Shown here in pieces: positions 8,080 through 17,278 of a DNA stretch of 64,000 nucleotides; within the stretch, counting starts at the first letter, position 1, and every line of letters begins with the position of its first letter. Location of the stretch: contig JAJPJA010000031.1 in NCBI GenBank assembly GCA_021324455.1, forward strand, positions 1 through 64,000, read 5' to 3'. The notes under the pieces were generated by a model. That model saw nothing but the letters and a program-made list of their open reading frames with translations, had not been told where the DNA came from and made no database searches. The stretch comes from Pseudomonadota bacterium. GTDB taxonomy: Bacteria > Desulfobacterota > Binatia > Binatales > Binataceae. The position numbers and the translations under genes were made by a program.

Positions 8080-10905
8080 TCAGGCCGCGGCTTTTTGCGC
8101 CAGCACTTGGCGCAGGAACTGGCCGGTGTACGAACCCGCCGACGCCGCCACTTCCTCGGGCGTTCCGGCCGCGACGATTTCGCCGCCGCGGTCGCCGCCT
8201 TCGGGGCCCAGGTCGATGATGTAATCCGCGGTCTTGATCACTTCGAGGCTGTGCTCGATTATGATCACGGTGTTGCCGTTGTCCGCCAGCCGCCCCAGCA
8301 CTTCCAGCAGCCGCTTGATATCCTCGAAATGCAATCCCGTGGTGGGCTCGTCGAGGATGTACATGGTGCGTCCGGTCGCGCGCCGCGCCAGTTCTTTGGT
8401 CAGCTTGATGCGCTGCGCCTCGCCGCCGGACAGCGTGGTTGCCGATTGGCCCAGATGGATGTAATCCAGGCCCACGTCGCGCAGGGTCTCCAGCTTCTGG
8501 CGGATGGGTGGAACGCTGGACAGAAACGTCATCGCGTCGGCCACCGTCATGTCCAGCACCTCGGCAATGTTCTTGCCTTTGTACTGAATCTCCAGCGTGT
8601 CGCGATTGTAGCGCTTGCCGCCGCATACCTCGCAGGTCACGAACACGTCGGGTAGAAAATGCATCTCGATCGTGATGATGCCATCGCCCTGGCAGGCCTC
8701 GCAGCGTCCGCCCTTGACGTTGAACGAAAAACGTCCCGGACCGTAGCCGCGCATTTTGGCTTCCGGCAGCTGCGCGAACAGATCGCGGATATGGGTGAAC
8801 AGGCCGGTATAGGTGGCGGGATTGGATCGCGGCGTGCGCCCGATCGGACTCTGGTCGACGTGGATCACGCGATCCAAATAGGCCAAGCCCTCGATTGTCC
8901 TGTACGCTCCGGCGCGTTCATGGCTATGATTGAGCCGCTGTGCCAGGGCGCGGTACAGCGTATCCAGCACCAGCGTCGATTTGCCCGATCCCGACACGCC
9001 GGTAACGCAGGTGATCACGCCCAGCGGAAACGCCGCATTGATGTTGCGCAGGTTGTTCTCGCTCGCGCCCTTGATCGTGAGCCATCGCCCGCTCAGCGCG
9101 CGCCGGCGCGAGGGCACCGCGATCTCGCGCTCGCCCGCCAGATACTTGCCGGTCAGCGAATTCGGATTGCGCATCACTTCGCGCGGCGTGCCCTGCGCCA
9201 CCACGTAGCCGCCCTGGATACCGGCGCCCGGACCCATGTCGATCAGATGGTCCGCTTCCAGCATCGTGTCGCGATCATGCTCGACCACCAGCACCGTGTT
9301 GCCAAGGTCGCGCAGCCGCTTGAGGGTTTGCAGCAGCCGCTGATTGTCGCGCTGATGCAGCCCGATGGACGGTTCGTCCAAAATGTAGAGCACCCCCACC
9401 AGGCTGGAGCCGATCTGCGTCGCCAGGCGGATGCGCTGGCCTTCGCCGCCCGACAGCGTTGCCGAGGCCCGATCCAGCGTCAGGTAGTCGAGTCCCACGT
9501 TGGCCATGAAGCTCAGCCGTTCGCGGATCTCCTTGAGGATCATGCGCGCGATTTCGGTTTCCTGGCGGCTCAGCGCGGGGGCGGCGAAAAACTCCAGCGC
9601 CTCCTTGACCGACATCGCGCTGACTTCCGCGATCGATTTGCCGGCAAAGCGCACGAACAGGCTTTCCTTCTTGAGCCGCGTGCCGCCGCAGGTGGGACAC
9701 GGACGCATGTTCATGTATCCCTCGAGCATCTCGCGCACGCTCTGGGATTCGGTTTCGCGATAGCGCTGGTCGAGCCATTCCAGCACGCCCTCGAACGGAC
9801 GCGCGTAGCCATGGCGGCGGTCGCCGCGATAGGAAAACTCGATTTCCTCGGCGCCCGATCCGTGCAGAATCGCCTTGCGCACCCGGGCCGGCAGGTTCTT
9901 CCACGGCGTGTCGAGGCTGATGGAATAATGCCGCGCCAGCGCTTCCAGCACCGGCTGCATGTAGCTTTGCGCCGCCCACGGCGCCACCGCGCCATCGGCC
10001 AGCGACAGATCTTCGTTCTGAATCACCAGCTCCGGATCGAAGTACATCGTGGAGCCGACGCCCGAGCAGGTCGGGCAGGCGCCGTGCGGGCTGTTGAAGG
10101 AGAACATGCGCGGCGCGATTTCCGGATACGAGATGCCGCATTCCACGCAGGCGAAGCGCTGGCTGAAGTAGATGCCGGCGCCGCCCTCATCGACCCGTTC
10201 GACCTTGAGCAGGTCCTGTCCGTACTTGAACGCCACTTCCAGCGAGTCGGCCAGGCGCTTTTCGATCCCGCGATGGATCGCCAAACGATCGACGATGACC
10301 TCGATCGTGTGCCGATGGGTCTTGTTGAGCTCGATGTCCTCGGCCAGCTCGCGCACCTTGCCGTCAACCTTGGCGCGCACGAAGCCGGCGCGGCGCAGCT
10401 CGCGCAGCTCCTTGCGATATTCGCCCTTGCGGTCGCGCACGATCGGCGCCAGCACGTGGATCCGCGTGCCCTCGGGCCAGCTCATGATCTGATCGACGAT
10501 CTGCTGCACGCTCTGGGTGGCGATTTCGCGGCCGCAGTTGTAGCAGAACGGATGCCCCACGCGGGCAAACAAAAGGCGCAGGTAGTCGTAGATTTCCGTA
10601 ATCGTGCCGACCGTGGATCGCGGATTGCGCGAGGTGGTTTTCTGCTCGATCGAAATCGCCGGCGACAGACCCTCGATCGAATCGATCTCCGGCTTCTCCA
10701 TCTGCTCCAGGAACTGGCGCGCATAGGCGGAGAGCGATTCCACGTAGCGCCGCTGCCCTTCGGCGTAGATGGTGTCGAAGGCGAGCGAGGATTTGCCCGA
10801 GCCGGAGATGCCGGTGATTACGACCAGCTGGTCGCGCGGGATCTCAAGGTCGATATTCTTGAGGTTGTGCTCGCGCGCGCCCTTGATTGTGATACGATCC
10901 GCCAT
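8080..10905 (-). CDS. uvrA: Excinuclease ABC subunit UvrA
   Basis: UvrA is the dimeric ATPase that scans DNA for bulky lesions and loads UvrB in nucleotide excision repair. The 941 residues match full length. There are two ABC cassettes with Walker A sequences GISGSGKSS (residues 32-40) and GVSGSGKST (about 636-644), and two LSGGE signatures ([13 protein letters not shown] and [13 protein letters not shown]). The zinc modules are visible as [10 protein letters not shown] with [10 protein letters not shown] and as [10 protein letters not shown] with CEVCGGKRY. The ATG at 10905 gives the canonical [18 protein letters not shown]. It is transcribed alone, with a promoter candidate just upstream. 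No LexA-type operator was recognised. Confidence 0.98.
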   Translation of the reverse strand: MADRITIKGAREHNLKNIDLEIPRDQLVVITGISGSGKSSLAFDTIYAEGQRRYVESLSAYARQFLEQMEKPEIDSIEGLSPAISIEQKTTSRNPRSTVGTITEIYDYLRLLFARVGHPFCYNCGREIATQSVQQIVDQIMSWPEGTRIHVLAPIVRDRKGEYRKELRELRRAGFVRAKVDGKVRELAEDIELNKTHRHTIEVIVDRLAIHRGIEKRLADSLEVAFKYGQDLLKVERVDEGGAGIYFSQRFACVECGISYPEIAPRMFSFNSPHGACPTCSGVGSTMYFDPELVIQNEDLSLADGAVAPWAAQSYMQPVLEALARHYSISLDTPWKNLPARVRKAILHGSGAEEIEFSYRGDRRHGYARPFEGVLEWLDQRYRETESQSVREMLEGYMNMRPCPTCGGTRLKKESLFVRFAGKSIAEVSAMSVKEALEFFAAPALSRQETEIARMILKEIRERLSFMANVGLDYLTLDRASATLSGGEGQRIRLATQIGSSLVGVLYILDEPSIGLHQRDNQRLLQTLKRLRDLGNTVLVVEHDRDTMLEADHLIDMGPGAGIQGGYVVAQGTPREVMRNPNSLTGKYLAGEREIAVPSRRRALSGRWLTIKGASENNLRNINAAFPLGVITCVTGVSGSGKSTLVLDTLYRALAQRLNHSHERAGAYRTIEGLAYLDRVIHVDQSPIGRTPRSNPATYTGLFTHIRDLFAQLPEAKMRGYGPGRFSFNVKGGRCEACQGDGIITIEMHFLPDVFVTCEVCGGKRYNRDTLEIQYKGKNIAEVLDMTVADAMTFLSSVPPIRQKLETLRDVGLDYIHLGQSATTLSGGEAQRIKLTKELARRATGRTMYILDEPTTGLHFEDIKRLLEVLGRLADNGNTVIIIEHSLEVIKTADYIIDLGPEGGDRGGEIVAAGTPEEVAASAGSYTGQFLRQVLAQKAAA

Positions 10906-10929
10906 CGCGATTGCCTTGCGCAGTTTTTC

Positions 10930-10957
10930 ATTCTACGCAAGCCGCAACATTTCACAA
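10930..10957 (-). promoter_or_regulatory. Candidate sigma-70 promoter of uvrA
   Basis: Read on the minus strand, TTGTGA (10957-10952) and TAGAAT (10935-10930) are separated by 16 bases and lie about 25 bases upstream of the uvrA ATG. The -10 box matches consensus in five of six positions and the -35 box in four. The leader would be very short. Confidence 0.45.
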
Positions 10958-11000
10958 AACACGGCCGGCGGGCGCGCGACACTGTCCGTGAACAGGTCGA

Positions 11001-11900
11001 TTATTGCTGGGACTGCCCGAATGACGGCGCCATCGGCGCCGGGCACACTTCCAGATCGACCCTCATCGTGTTCTGGCCGGCGGCGCTGCGGTACACGCCC
11101 CGCACCGGCGTCGCGTCGGCATAATCGCGCCCGATTGCAACCCGGATGTGCCGGATATCGGTGCGGCAGCGATTGGTCGGATCGAACCCGGTCCATCCCG
11201 CGCCCGGCAGCAGGGTCTCGACCCACGCATGAGTGGCCTGTTCGCCCGGCGTGTCGGTCCCCGGATCCGGCGCCAGATAGCCTGACACGTAGCGCGAGGG
11301 AATCCCGGCCAGCCGCAGCACGCCCAGCGTGAGATGGGCAAAGTCCTGGCACACGCCGCCGCCCGCCCGCAGGATCTCGTCGAGGCTCGAATGCACGTCA
11401 GTCTTGCCGGTGTCGTAGCCGAACTGGTCGCGGATGAATCCGATGGTCCGCATCACGTACTCGACCACGTCTTCGTTTTTGCGCGGCCGCGACATCCAGA
11501 AGAACTTGCGCAAGCGGTCGCTGAAAGGGACGTAGCGGGTCGCGGTCAGGTATTCGCAATGCTTGCGGGTGCGGACCGCGTCGTCGGTCAGGTAGCGCTC
11601 GAACCGCATCGAGGCGGGCTGGCCGCCGAAGCCGGGCAGCCGCTCCACCAGCGAGGACGCGACAATGGTCAACGCGTCGTGGGGCGGGTAGATGGATATG
11701 GAATGAACGCGGTTGCCGAAGTAGTCGCGGAACTCGCGAATCGAAGCGCCCTGCGGCGCCACCTTCAAGTCGAACGCAAGCACCAGCTGCGAGGGGTCGT
11801 CGCATGGCCGCAGATGCGCCTCGTTGTGGGATTCGTAGGCCGGGGCCTGGTACTGAAAATGAGTCGCGTGCCGGACCCTGAAAACCATCGCATCACTCAA
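11001..11900 (-). CDS. Transglutaminase-family protein
   Basis: A papain-like fold of 299 residues. An N-terminal bacterial transglutaminase beta domain (FRVRHATHFQYQAPAYESHN) is followed by a core with the Cys-His-Asp triad: Cys184 in GGGVCQDFAHL, His224 in ATHAWVE and Asp240 in GFDPTN. Bacterial members usually act as proteases or amide-bond hydrolases and not as crosslinkers. Its start overlaps the end of the alpha-E gene by eight bases, so the two are translationally coupled, and it is the last gene of the set with a circularly permuted ATP-grasp ligase. This combination was predicted from genome context to make and process peptide-like amide linkages. Confidence 0.9.
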   Translation of the reverse strand: MSDAMVFRVRHATHFQYQAPAYESHNEAHLRPCDDPSQLVLAFDLKVAPQGASIREFRDYFGNRVHSISIYPPHDALTIVASSLVERLPGFGGQPASMRFERYLTDDAVRTRKHCEYLTATRYVPFSDRLRKFFWMSRPRKNEDVVEYVMRTIGFIRDQFGYDTGKTDVHSSLDEILRAGGGVCQDFAHLTLGVLRLAGIPSRYVSGYLAPDPGTDTPGEQATHAWVETLLPGAGWTGFDPTNRCRTDIRHIRVAIGRDYADATPVRGVYRSAAGQNTMRVDLEVCPAPMAPSFGQSQQ

Positions 11901-12840
11901 AGCGCAGATACTTGTCGAAGATTATACTCCCGATACCGGCGCACAGATCCTGAACTTCCATCAGGAATTCATGCAATCCGCTGCCGATCACGGCGCCGGC
12001 TTTGCCGGCGCGCAAGGCGGCCGCCAGCCTGCCCATCGGCGAGGCGGCATCGCTGATCTCGCGGCTGCCGCCGGCGGCGCGACCGATGCGCTCCAGCGCC
12101 GCCTCAAGCTCATCAATACAAAAGCGCGCCGAGCGCGGAAAACCCGCATCGAACAGCAGAAACTCGACCACCGGCTCGACCGCGATTTGGTTCCCGTAAA
12201 CCCGCCGGTAGGCTTCCAGGGCGGAGGCGCTGCGCAGCACCGCCGCCCACTGCATCCGATCGACGGTCCCGCCCACATCCTCCAGACGCGGCAGCAGGTA
12301 ATGATACTTGGAATCGAGCAGACGCGAAACATTTTCCGCCCGCTCCAGCATCGTACCCACGGTCATGAAGTCGAACTCTATATCGCGCGGCAGCGTCGCA
12401 TGGCTGATGCCGCCCACGCGATGAAAGCGGTTGCGCAGCTCGGAGAAAAACCCGTAGACGCCCTGCTCGAACACCGCGTGCGACCATTGCTGCGAATCCA
12501 GGTACAGCGTGTTGATCTCCAGCCACAATTCGGAGGACAGGCGATGACGCAGGCTGCGCGCGTTCTCCCGCGCGGCGTTAATGCAGCTCAGAATGGAGGA
12601 CGGGTTGCGCAGCTCGAAGGTGAAGAAATCCAGCACCTGCGCCTCGTTGGGCGCGTCATGGTATTCGGCGAACAGCTCGCCGTCGCCGGTGATGGCGAGC
12701 AGCGGCGCCCACGACTGCGGCTCGCCGGTGGGATTTTCGACCAGCAGATGATAATTAACGTCGGCCAGGCGCGCGCGCCATTCGGCCCGTTCCAAATAAC
12801 GCGCCATCCAGAACAGGTGATCGGCGATCCGGCGCAGCAT
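11893..12840 (-). CDS. Alpha-E domain-containing protein
   Basis: A 315-residue all-helical protein with the family opening MLRRIADHLFWMARYLERAE and a later RAENVSRLLDSKYHYLLP. These helical proteins (COG2307) have no demonstrated enzymatic role but almost always accompany a circularly permuted ATP-grasp protein and a transglutaminase. Its ATG shares the A of the upstream TGA (TGATG overlap), showing tight coupling to the ATP-grasp gene, and its end overlaps the transglutaminase start. It is probably a structural or regulatory subunit of an amide-ligating complex. Confidence 0.88.
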   Translation of the reverse strand: MLRRIADHLFWMARYLERAEWRARLADVNYHLLVENPTGEPQSWAPLLAITGDGELFAEYHDAPNEAQVLDFFTFELRNPSSILSCINAARENARSLRHRLSSELWLEINTLYLDSQQWSHAVFEQGVYGFFSELRNRFHRVGGISHATLPRDIEFDFMTVGTMLERAENVSRLLDSKYHYLLPRLEDVGGTVDRMQWAAVLRSASALEAYRRVYGNQIAVEPVVEFLLFDAGFPRSARFCIDELEAALERIGRAAGGSREISDAASPMGRLAAALRAGKAGAVIGSGLHEFLMEVQDLCAGIGSIIFDKYLRFE

Positions 12841-14396
12841 CAGGAGCTCAGCACCCAGGTATCCTTGCTGCCGCCGCCCTGCGAGGAGTTTACGATCAGC
12901 GATCCTTCGCGCAGGGCGACGCGGGTCAGCCCGCCGGGAAGGACGCGGGGACGGGCGCCCAGCAGCACAAACGGACGGAAGTCGATATGGCGCGGCGCAA
13001 TTTGCGCGCCGCCGTCGGCGCCGCGGCCGGCGATGGTCGGATGCACCGAGATTTGCACCACCGGCTGCGCGATGTAGTCGGCCGGGGCGCGTTCGATGCG
13101 CTCGCGCACCTGCGCCAGTTCGCGGTCCGAAGCGCTGGGCCCGATCACGACGCCATAGCCGCCCGAGGCGCCGGTGGGTTTGATCACGTAGCGATCGAGC
13201 TCGCGCAGCACCATCCTGCGCGCGTCCGGATCGCGCAGCAGGCAGGTCTCTACAATGGGTATGATCGGCTCCTCGCCCAGATAGTAGCGAATCATCGCCG
13301 GGGTGTAGGCGTAGACGGCCTTGTCGTCGGCCACGCCGGTGCCGATCGCGTTGGCAATCGCGGCGCCGCCCGCCCGCAGCACCGAAGTCAGCCCGGGCAC
13401 CCCGAGCATCGAATCGGGCCGGAACACCACGGGGTCGAGAAAATCGTCGTCGATTCGGCGATAGAGCACGTCCACCTGGCGCAGGCCGTCGACCGTCTTC
13501 ATGTAGAGCTTGTGGTCAACGCATACCAGGTCGCGCCCCTCGACCAGCTCGACGCCCATCTGCTGGGAGAGGAAGACATGCTCGAAGAAGGCCGAGTTGT
13601 AGGCGCCGGGAGTCAGCAGCGCGACGGTCGGCCGCGACTTGCCCGAAGGCGCCAGTTCGCACAGGCAGGCCAGCAGATCGGCTGGATAATGCTCCACGCT
13701 GCGCGCCCCCGTCGCGCGGATCAATTCCGGCACCAGCCGCGTCATCACCAGCCGGTTCTTGATCACGTACGACACGCCCGAGGGGGTGCGCACGTTGTCT
13801 TCCAGCACGTGAAAACGGCCGTCGGCGGCGCGCACCAGGTCGATGCCGGCCACCGTGATGTAGGCGCCGTGCGGCGGAATGATTCCGGCCGCGGCGCGGC
13901 GAAACTGCGGCGACGTCTTGATCAGGTCGTTGGGGACAATCCCCTCCTTGAGGATGGTGCCCTCGCCGTACACGTCGGCCAGAAAGGCGTTGAGCGCGCG
14001 CACGCGCTGGATCAGTCCGGCTTCGAGTTGGCTCCAGGTCTGGGCGTCGATCAGCCGCGGAATCGGATCGAAGGGGAAGATACGCTCGGCGCCGGCGCTG
14101 TCGCCGTAAACGTTGAAGGTCACGCCCTCGTTCAGAAACATGCGGTCGGCGCGGGTGCGTATTTCGTCGAAGCGGTCGGCATGAGCGATGAGAAAATCCG
14201 CCAGGACGCGGGAATATCCGGGCCGCGGGCGGCCCTGCGGATCGAACATCTCATCGAAAGCTTCAAGGTTGGTTCTGTGGGCGGCGCGGTAAAGTGCCCA
14301 AAAAGGCGCCACGTTGCCCAATTCCCCGGCACTCTGAACCATCGCGGCGGATTGCATTTCCACGGCTTTTCGCTTTCCTGTCACAGCGGCATTCAT
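12840..14396 (-). CDS. Circularly permuted type 2 ATP-grasp protein
   Basis: A 518-residue protein of the COG2308 family. Landmarks are GITFN-type segment NEGVTFNVYGDSAGAERIFP, DLIKTSPQFRRAAAG, GIDLVRAADGRFHVLEDNVR, the PGAYNSAFFEHVFLSQQMGV block, and YVIKPTGASGGYGVVIGP as the phosphate-binding grasp loop. The family is predicted to form peptide-like amide bonds with acyl-phosphate intermediates. It is the first gene of a three-gene coupled operon with alpha-E and transglutaminase proteins. The ATG at 14396 gives MNAAVTGKRK; a start at the internal Met near MQSAAMVQ is possible. Confidence 0.9.
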   Translation of the reverse strand: MNAAVTGKRKAVEMQSAAMVQSAGELGNVAPFWALYRAAHRTNLEAFDEMFDPQGRPRPGYSRVLADFLIAHADRFDEIRTRADRMFLNEGVTFNVYGDSAGAERIFPFDPIPRLIDAQTWSQLEAGLIQRVRALNAFLADVYGEGTILKEGIVPNDLIKTSPQFRRAAAGIIPPHGAYITVAGIDLVRAADGRFHVLEDNVRTPSGVSYVIKNRLVMTRLVPELIRATGARSVEHYPADLLACLCELAPSGKSRPTVALLTPGAYNSAFFEHVFLSQQMGVELVEGRDLVCVDHKLYMKTVDGLRQVDVLYRRIDDDFLDPVVFRPDSMLGVPGLTSVLRAGGAAIANAIGTGVADDKAVYAYTPAMIRYYLGEEPIIPIVETCLLRDPDARRMVLRELDRYVIKPTGASGGYGVVIGPSASDRELAQVRERIERAPADYIAQPVVQISVHPTIAGRGADGGAQIAPRHIDFRPFVLLGARPRVLPGGLTRVALREGSLIVNSSQGGGSKDTWVLSS

Positions 14397-14600
14397 TGAT
14401 GAGCTGGGTCAGCGCAAACTTTGTGCCCCGCCCTGATTCACGCTCCCCAATGTTCGGGCGCAATCGCGCCTCATCCGTCGGACCAGGCAGGTCTCAGGCG
14501 ATTGAAGGGAATATCGCGCCGGCTGGACAGATGCGGGATGATGAGGCTGACTGCCGGGCGGCGCATCAGCTCGAGGTGGCGGAGCCGATAAAGCCGGGCG

Positions 14601-15248
14601 TCAGGACCAGATCAGGTTCTCGCGCGCGAAGAAAAATGCGCGGGCGCCGACCAACCCGTCCTCGCCTGCCGCTTTCATCTCCGCCGACGCCATCGCCGCC
14701 TGCGCCGCGGCCGCATCGTCGAACCACAGATGCGCCACGCCGTCCCATCGCGGCTCGGCCCATGTATAAGCCGCGTCCAGGGTCAGACTTTGCACATAGC
14801 CGCGGACTCCGGGCGTTTTGAGGACGGCCGGCGCGTGCACCTCGCGCCATTGCTTGCGGAAGCTGGGCAGTGTCAGACCGGCGCGGCGCTTGACGATGAA
14901 GATGCCTTTGACGGCGCTGCCCGGCGCCGGCTGCTCCTTGATTACGGTATCGGCGGCGGCCAGCGACTCGACCCGGGTCATGTCGATGAAGTTGGGCTCG
15001 TCGGCGCGGAACTGGCGTCCGGTGGCGCGGCCCACTTCGACCATGGCGTCCTGGTTGTCCCACCACACCTCGGCCACGCCGTCGAAAAAGGCGCTGGCGG
15101 GCAGTTCGTGTACGCGATGGCTCTGGATATAGCGGCGGGTGAGTTCATGGCGCGCAGCGGCCAGCGGATGCTTCTGGCGCCAGTAGCGATAGAATTCGTC
15201 GAGGGTGATCGAGGGTTTGTGGGTGATGAAATAATGATAATGAATCAT
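14601..15248 (-). CDS. EthD domain-containing protein (tandem domains)
   Basis: About 215 residues in two similar halves, each a dimeric alpha/beta-barrel of the EthD type. The first runs from MIHYHYFITHKPSITLDEFY through RYWRQKHPLAA. The second begins near KGIFIVKRRAGLTLPSF with FRKQWREVHAPAVLKTPGV. EthD-like proteins accompany oxidative degradation genes, often as accessory or decomposing factors. The ATG overlaps the TGA of the upstream LLM gene (ATGA), so the pair is one translational unit. The long open frame upstream of 15248 is a shadow of the LLM gene. Confidence 0.85.
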   Translation of the reverse strand: MIHYHYFITHKPSITLDEFYRYWRQKHPLAAARHELTRRYIQSHRVHELPASAFFDGVAEVWWDNQDAMVEVGRATGRQFRADEPNFIDMTRVESLAAADTVIKEQPAPGSAVKGIFIVKRRAGLTLPSFRKQWREVHAPAVLKTPGVRGYVQSLTLDAAYTWAEPRWDGVAHLWFDDAAAAQAAMASAEMKAAGEDGLVGARAFFFARENLIWS

Positions 15249-16180
15249 GCCGGCACCTGTTGCAGCCGCGGCATCACCTCGCGCCCGAACAGTTCGACGG
15301 TCTCGGGCCGGTCCAAGTCGCCGAAGCAGATCATGACCATGTTCACGCCGCGGCGCGCCCGGTCGAGCAGCTGCTCCGTCACCGAGTCGGGGTCGCCTTT
15401 GATGGCGGACGGCTTCATTCCTTCGATCATGGGATGGCCGGGCGACTCCCACATCCTGTCGGCCTCGGCTTTGTTGCGGCCCAGGCAGACCATCACCTGC
15501 TCGGAAATCTGCAGCGTGTTGAAATCGCGTCCAACGGCCGCGCAATGGTTCTTCAGCACCTGCAGCTTGTGATCGATCGCGCCGGACTCCGGAATCGAGT
15601 AGTTCCATCGATCGGCGTATTTCGCCACCAGCTTGAGCAGCACTTTTTCGCCGCCGCCGCCGATAGTGATTGGCGGATGGGGCTTTTGCGTGGGCTTGGG
15701 ATTGTTGGGCGCGTTGTCGATCGTGAAGTATCTGCCTTTGAAGCTTGCGCGCGCCTGGGTGAACATCAGCTTCAGGATTTGCAGACTTTCCTCGAACTGC
15801 TTAAGCCGCACGCCCGGATCGGGGAACTCATAGCCGTAGGCGCGGAACTCGCCCTTCATCCATCCGGCGCCGATCCCGATTTCAACCCGGCCGTGGCTGA
15901 TGTTGTCGATGGTGCTGAGCGCCTTGGCCAGCAGCGCCGGATTGCGGAAGGAGTTGCAGATGACCAGGGTTCCGATGCGCAGGCGCTCGGTGCGCGCCGC
16001 TATCGCGGCCATCGTGGATAGAACTTCGAGCTGATTGCCGTCGCGATCCGAGGGCGGCCACATATGATCGCAGGTCCACACCGAGTGGAAGCCGAAGCGC
16101 TCGGCCTGCGCGGTGCGCGCGATCATGTCGTCCCACTCCAGGAACTGCGGCAGATTCAGTGCGATTTGCATCTTAGCCAT
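15245..16180 (-). CDS. LLM class F420-dependent oxidoreductase
   Basis: A luciferase-like TIM barrel of about 311 residues, starting MAKMQIALNLPQF. Motifs are RFGFHSVWTCDHMWPPS, RLRIGTLVICNSFRNPALLA, HGRVEIGIGAGWMKGEF and KPHPPITIGGGGEKVLL. The frame is open upstream to 16312, but the ATG at 16180 follows a GGGAGAGAAGG ribosome site and gives the family N-terminus. It is coupled to an EthD protein by an ATGA overlap. The pair probably oxidises an organic substrate; the compound cannot be named from sequence. Confidence 0.88.
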   Translation of the reverse strand: MAKMQIALNLPQFLEWDDMIARTAQAERFGFHSVWTCDHMWPPSDRDGNQLEVLSTMAAIAARTERLRIGTLVICNSFRNPALLAKALSTIDNISHGRVEIGIGAGWMKGEFRAYGYEFPDPGVRLKQFEESLQILKLMFTQARASFKGRYFTIDNAPNNPKPTQKPHPPITIGGGGEKVLLKLVAKYADRWNYSIPESGAIDHKLQVLKNHCAAVGRDFNTLQISEQVMVCLGRNKAEADRMWESPGHPMIEGMKPSAIKGDPDSVTEQLLDRARRGVNMVMICFGDLDRPETVELFGREVMPRLQQVPA

Positions 16181-16348
16181 CGCGAGCCTTCTCTCCCTTG
16201 TGCCAGGGCAGCATGCGGCAGTGCCATATGCGCGTCGATGTTTGTACACCAGTACGCGCCGCTTTGTCATTCCGAACGGAGAACGCGAGGCCGCTTTGGC
16301 GTACCCCGGCAATCCGGCCGCAACGATGCGTCAGGAGTTCGGCTTGTC

Positions 16349-16375
16349 CCTCTCGCAGAACGCTTCTGCGAGAGG
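16349..16375. terminator. Perfect 12-pair inverted repeat, possible terminator
   Basis: CCTCTCGCAGAA and its exact reverse complement flank a CGC loop. It lies about 25 bases after the stop of the HdrB-like gene, the last gene of the ETF operon. No T-run follows in either direction, so it may terminate poorly, act as a transcript-end stabiliser, or be a repeat element. Confidence 0.5.
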
Positions 16376-16399
16376 AACGATGCGGACAGAGCGCGCGGG

Positions 16400-17278
16400 C
16401 TACGCGCGCATGCTCACTTTCGACTCCACCGCCAGCGTGGAGACGATATGGCGCTTCAGATTCATCTCGGCGGGGCTGAAGCCCAGAGCCAAACCCAAAA
16501 ACTGCGGCATGTGCAGGATGGGCAGGTCGATGCTCTTGTTCTCCTGCGCTTCGGCGCGCGGCTGATTGCCGTCCAGGCTCAGATGACACAGCGGGCAGGG
16601 CGTGACCATGCAGTCGGCGCCCTTGCTCTTGGCTTCCAGGGTATGCTTCGCCGTCATCCCCAGTGAGCTTTCCTCATTGGCGCTCAGGACCGGAAAGCCG
16701 CAGCATTTGCCCTTGCCGCCGAAATCGGCCAGCTCCGCGCCGACGATATCGATCAGCTTTTCCAGGTAGGTCTTGCGGGCGTTGTATTCCTTGGTCGGCG
16801 TGACCACCTCGGGCGGACGGCGCAGGAAGCAGCCGTAAAACGGCGAGACCTTCAACCCCTTGAGCGGCCGCGAGACCATCGCCTTGAGCTTGTCGGCGCC
16901 ATAGTCCTCCATCACGATCCACAGCAGATGCTTGATCTCGGCGGTGCCCTTGTACTCCAGCCCCTCGTCGGCCAGGTACTCGCGATTGATCCTGGCCCGG
17001 TATTCGGGATCCTGCAGGCGCAGATTGGCCTGTCCGAACACCCCCTGGCAGGTGCTGCAGATGGTCATGATCGGCAGACCCATCCGCTCGGCCTTGGCAA
17101 AAGTGCGGGCGTTGATCGGATCGGAGATGTACTGGGGCAGGACGCCGGCGCCGGTGCAGGCGACGTCTTTCATTTCTTCGAGTTCGATGCCGAGCCGGGC
17201 CGCGACCCTGACTGCGGAGGGATAAAGCTCCGGACATCCGCCCCTGGAAACGCATCCGGGATAAAACGCGTACTTCAT
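16400..17278 (-). CDS. HdrB-like cysteine-rich (CCG domain) protein
   Basis: A 292-residue protein of the heterodisulfide reductase subunit B / SdhE-type family. It opens MKYAFYPGCVSRGGCPEL. Cysteine clusters appear as TICSTCQGVF, FYGCFLRRP, GKGKCCGFPVL and TPCPLCHLSL, matching two CCG domains that bind noncubane [4Fe-4S] clusters in HdrB. Its ATG overlaps the stop of the SdhB-like gene (ATGA), fixing the start at 17278. In type E succinate dehydrogenases a protein of this family replaces the membrane anchor, and here too no membrane subunit is present. The electron acceptor could be a quinone, a disulfide or a soluble carrier. Confidence 0.88.
   Translation of the reverse strand: MKYAFYPGCVSRGGCPELYPSAVRVAARLGIELEEMKDVACTGAGVLPQYISDPINARTFAKAERMGLPIMTICSTCQGVFGQANLRLQDPEYRARINREYLADEGLEYKGTAEIKHLLWIVMEDYGADKLKAMVSRPLKGLKVSPFYGCFLRRPPEVVTPTKEYNARKTYLEKLIDIVGAELADFGGKGKCCGFPVLSANEESSLGMTAKHTLEAKSKGADCMVTPCPLCHLSLDGNQPRAEAQENKSIDLPILHMPQFLGLALGFSPAEMNLKRHIVSTLAVESKVSMRA

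Noticed and set aside
8659-11124. An 821-residue open frame antisense to uvrA
   Set aside because: It is the high-GC shadow of uvrA, rich in Arg, His, Gln and Ala with no motif, while uvrA on the other strand is certain.
14601-15608. Start of the EthD protein at 15608
   Set aside because: The added 120 residues overlap the LLM gene and are Arg-rich shadow sequence; the ATGA overlap at 15248 is the natural start.
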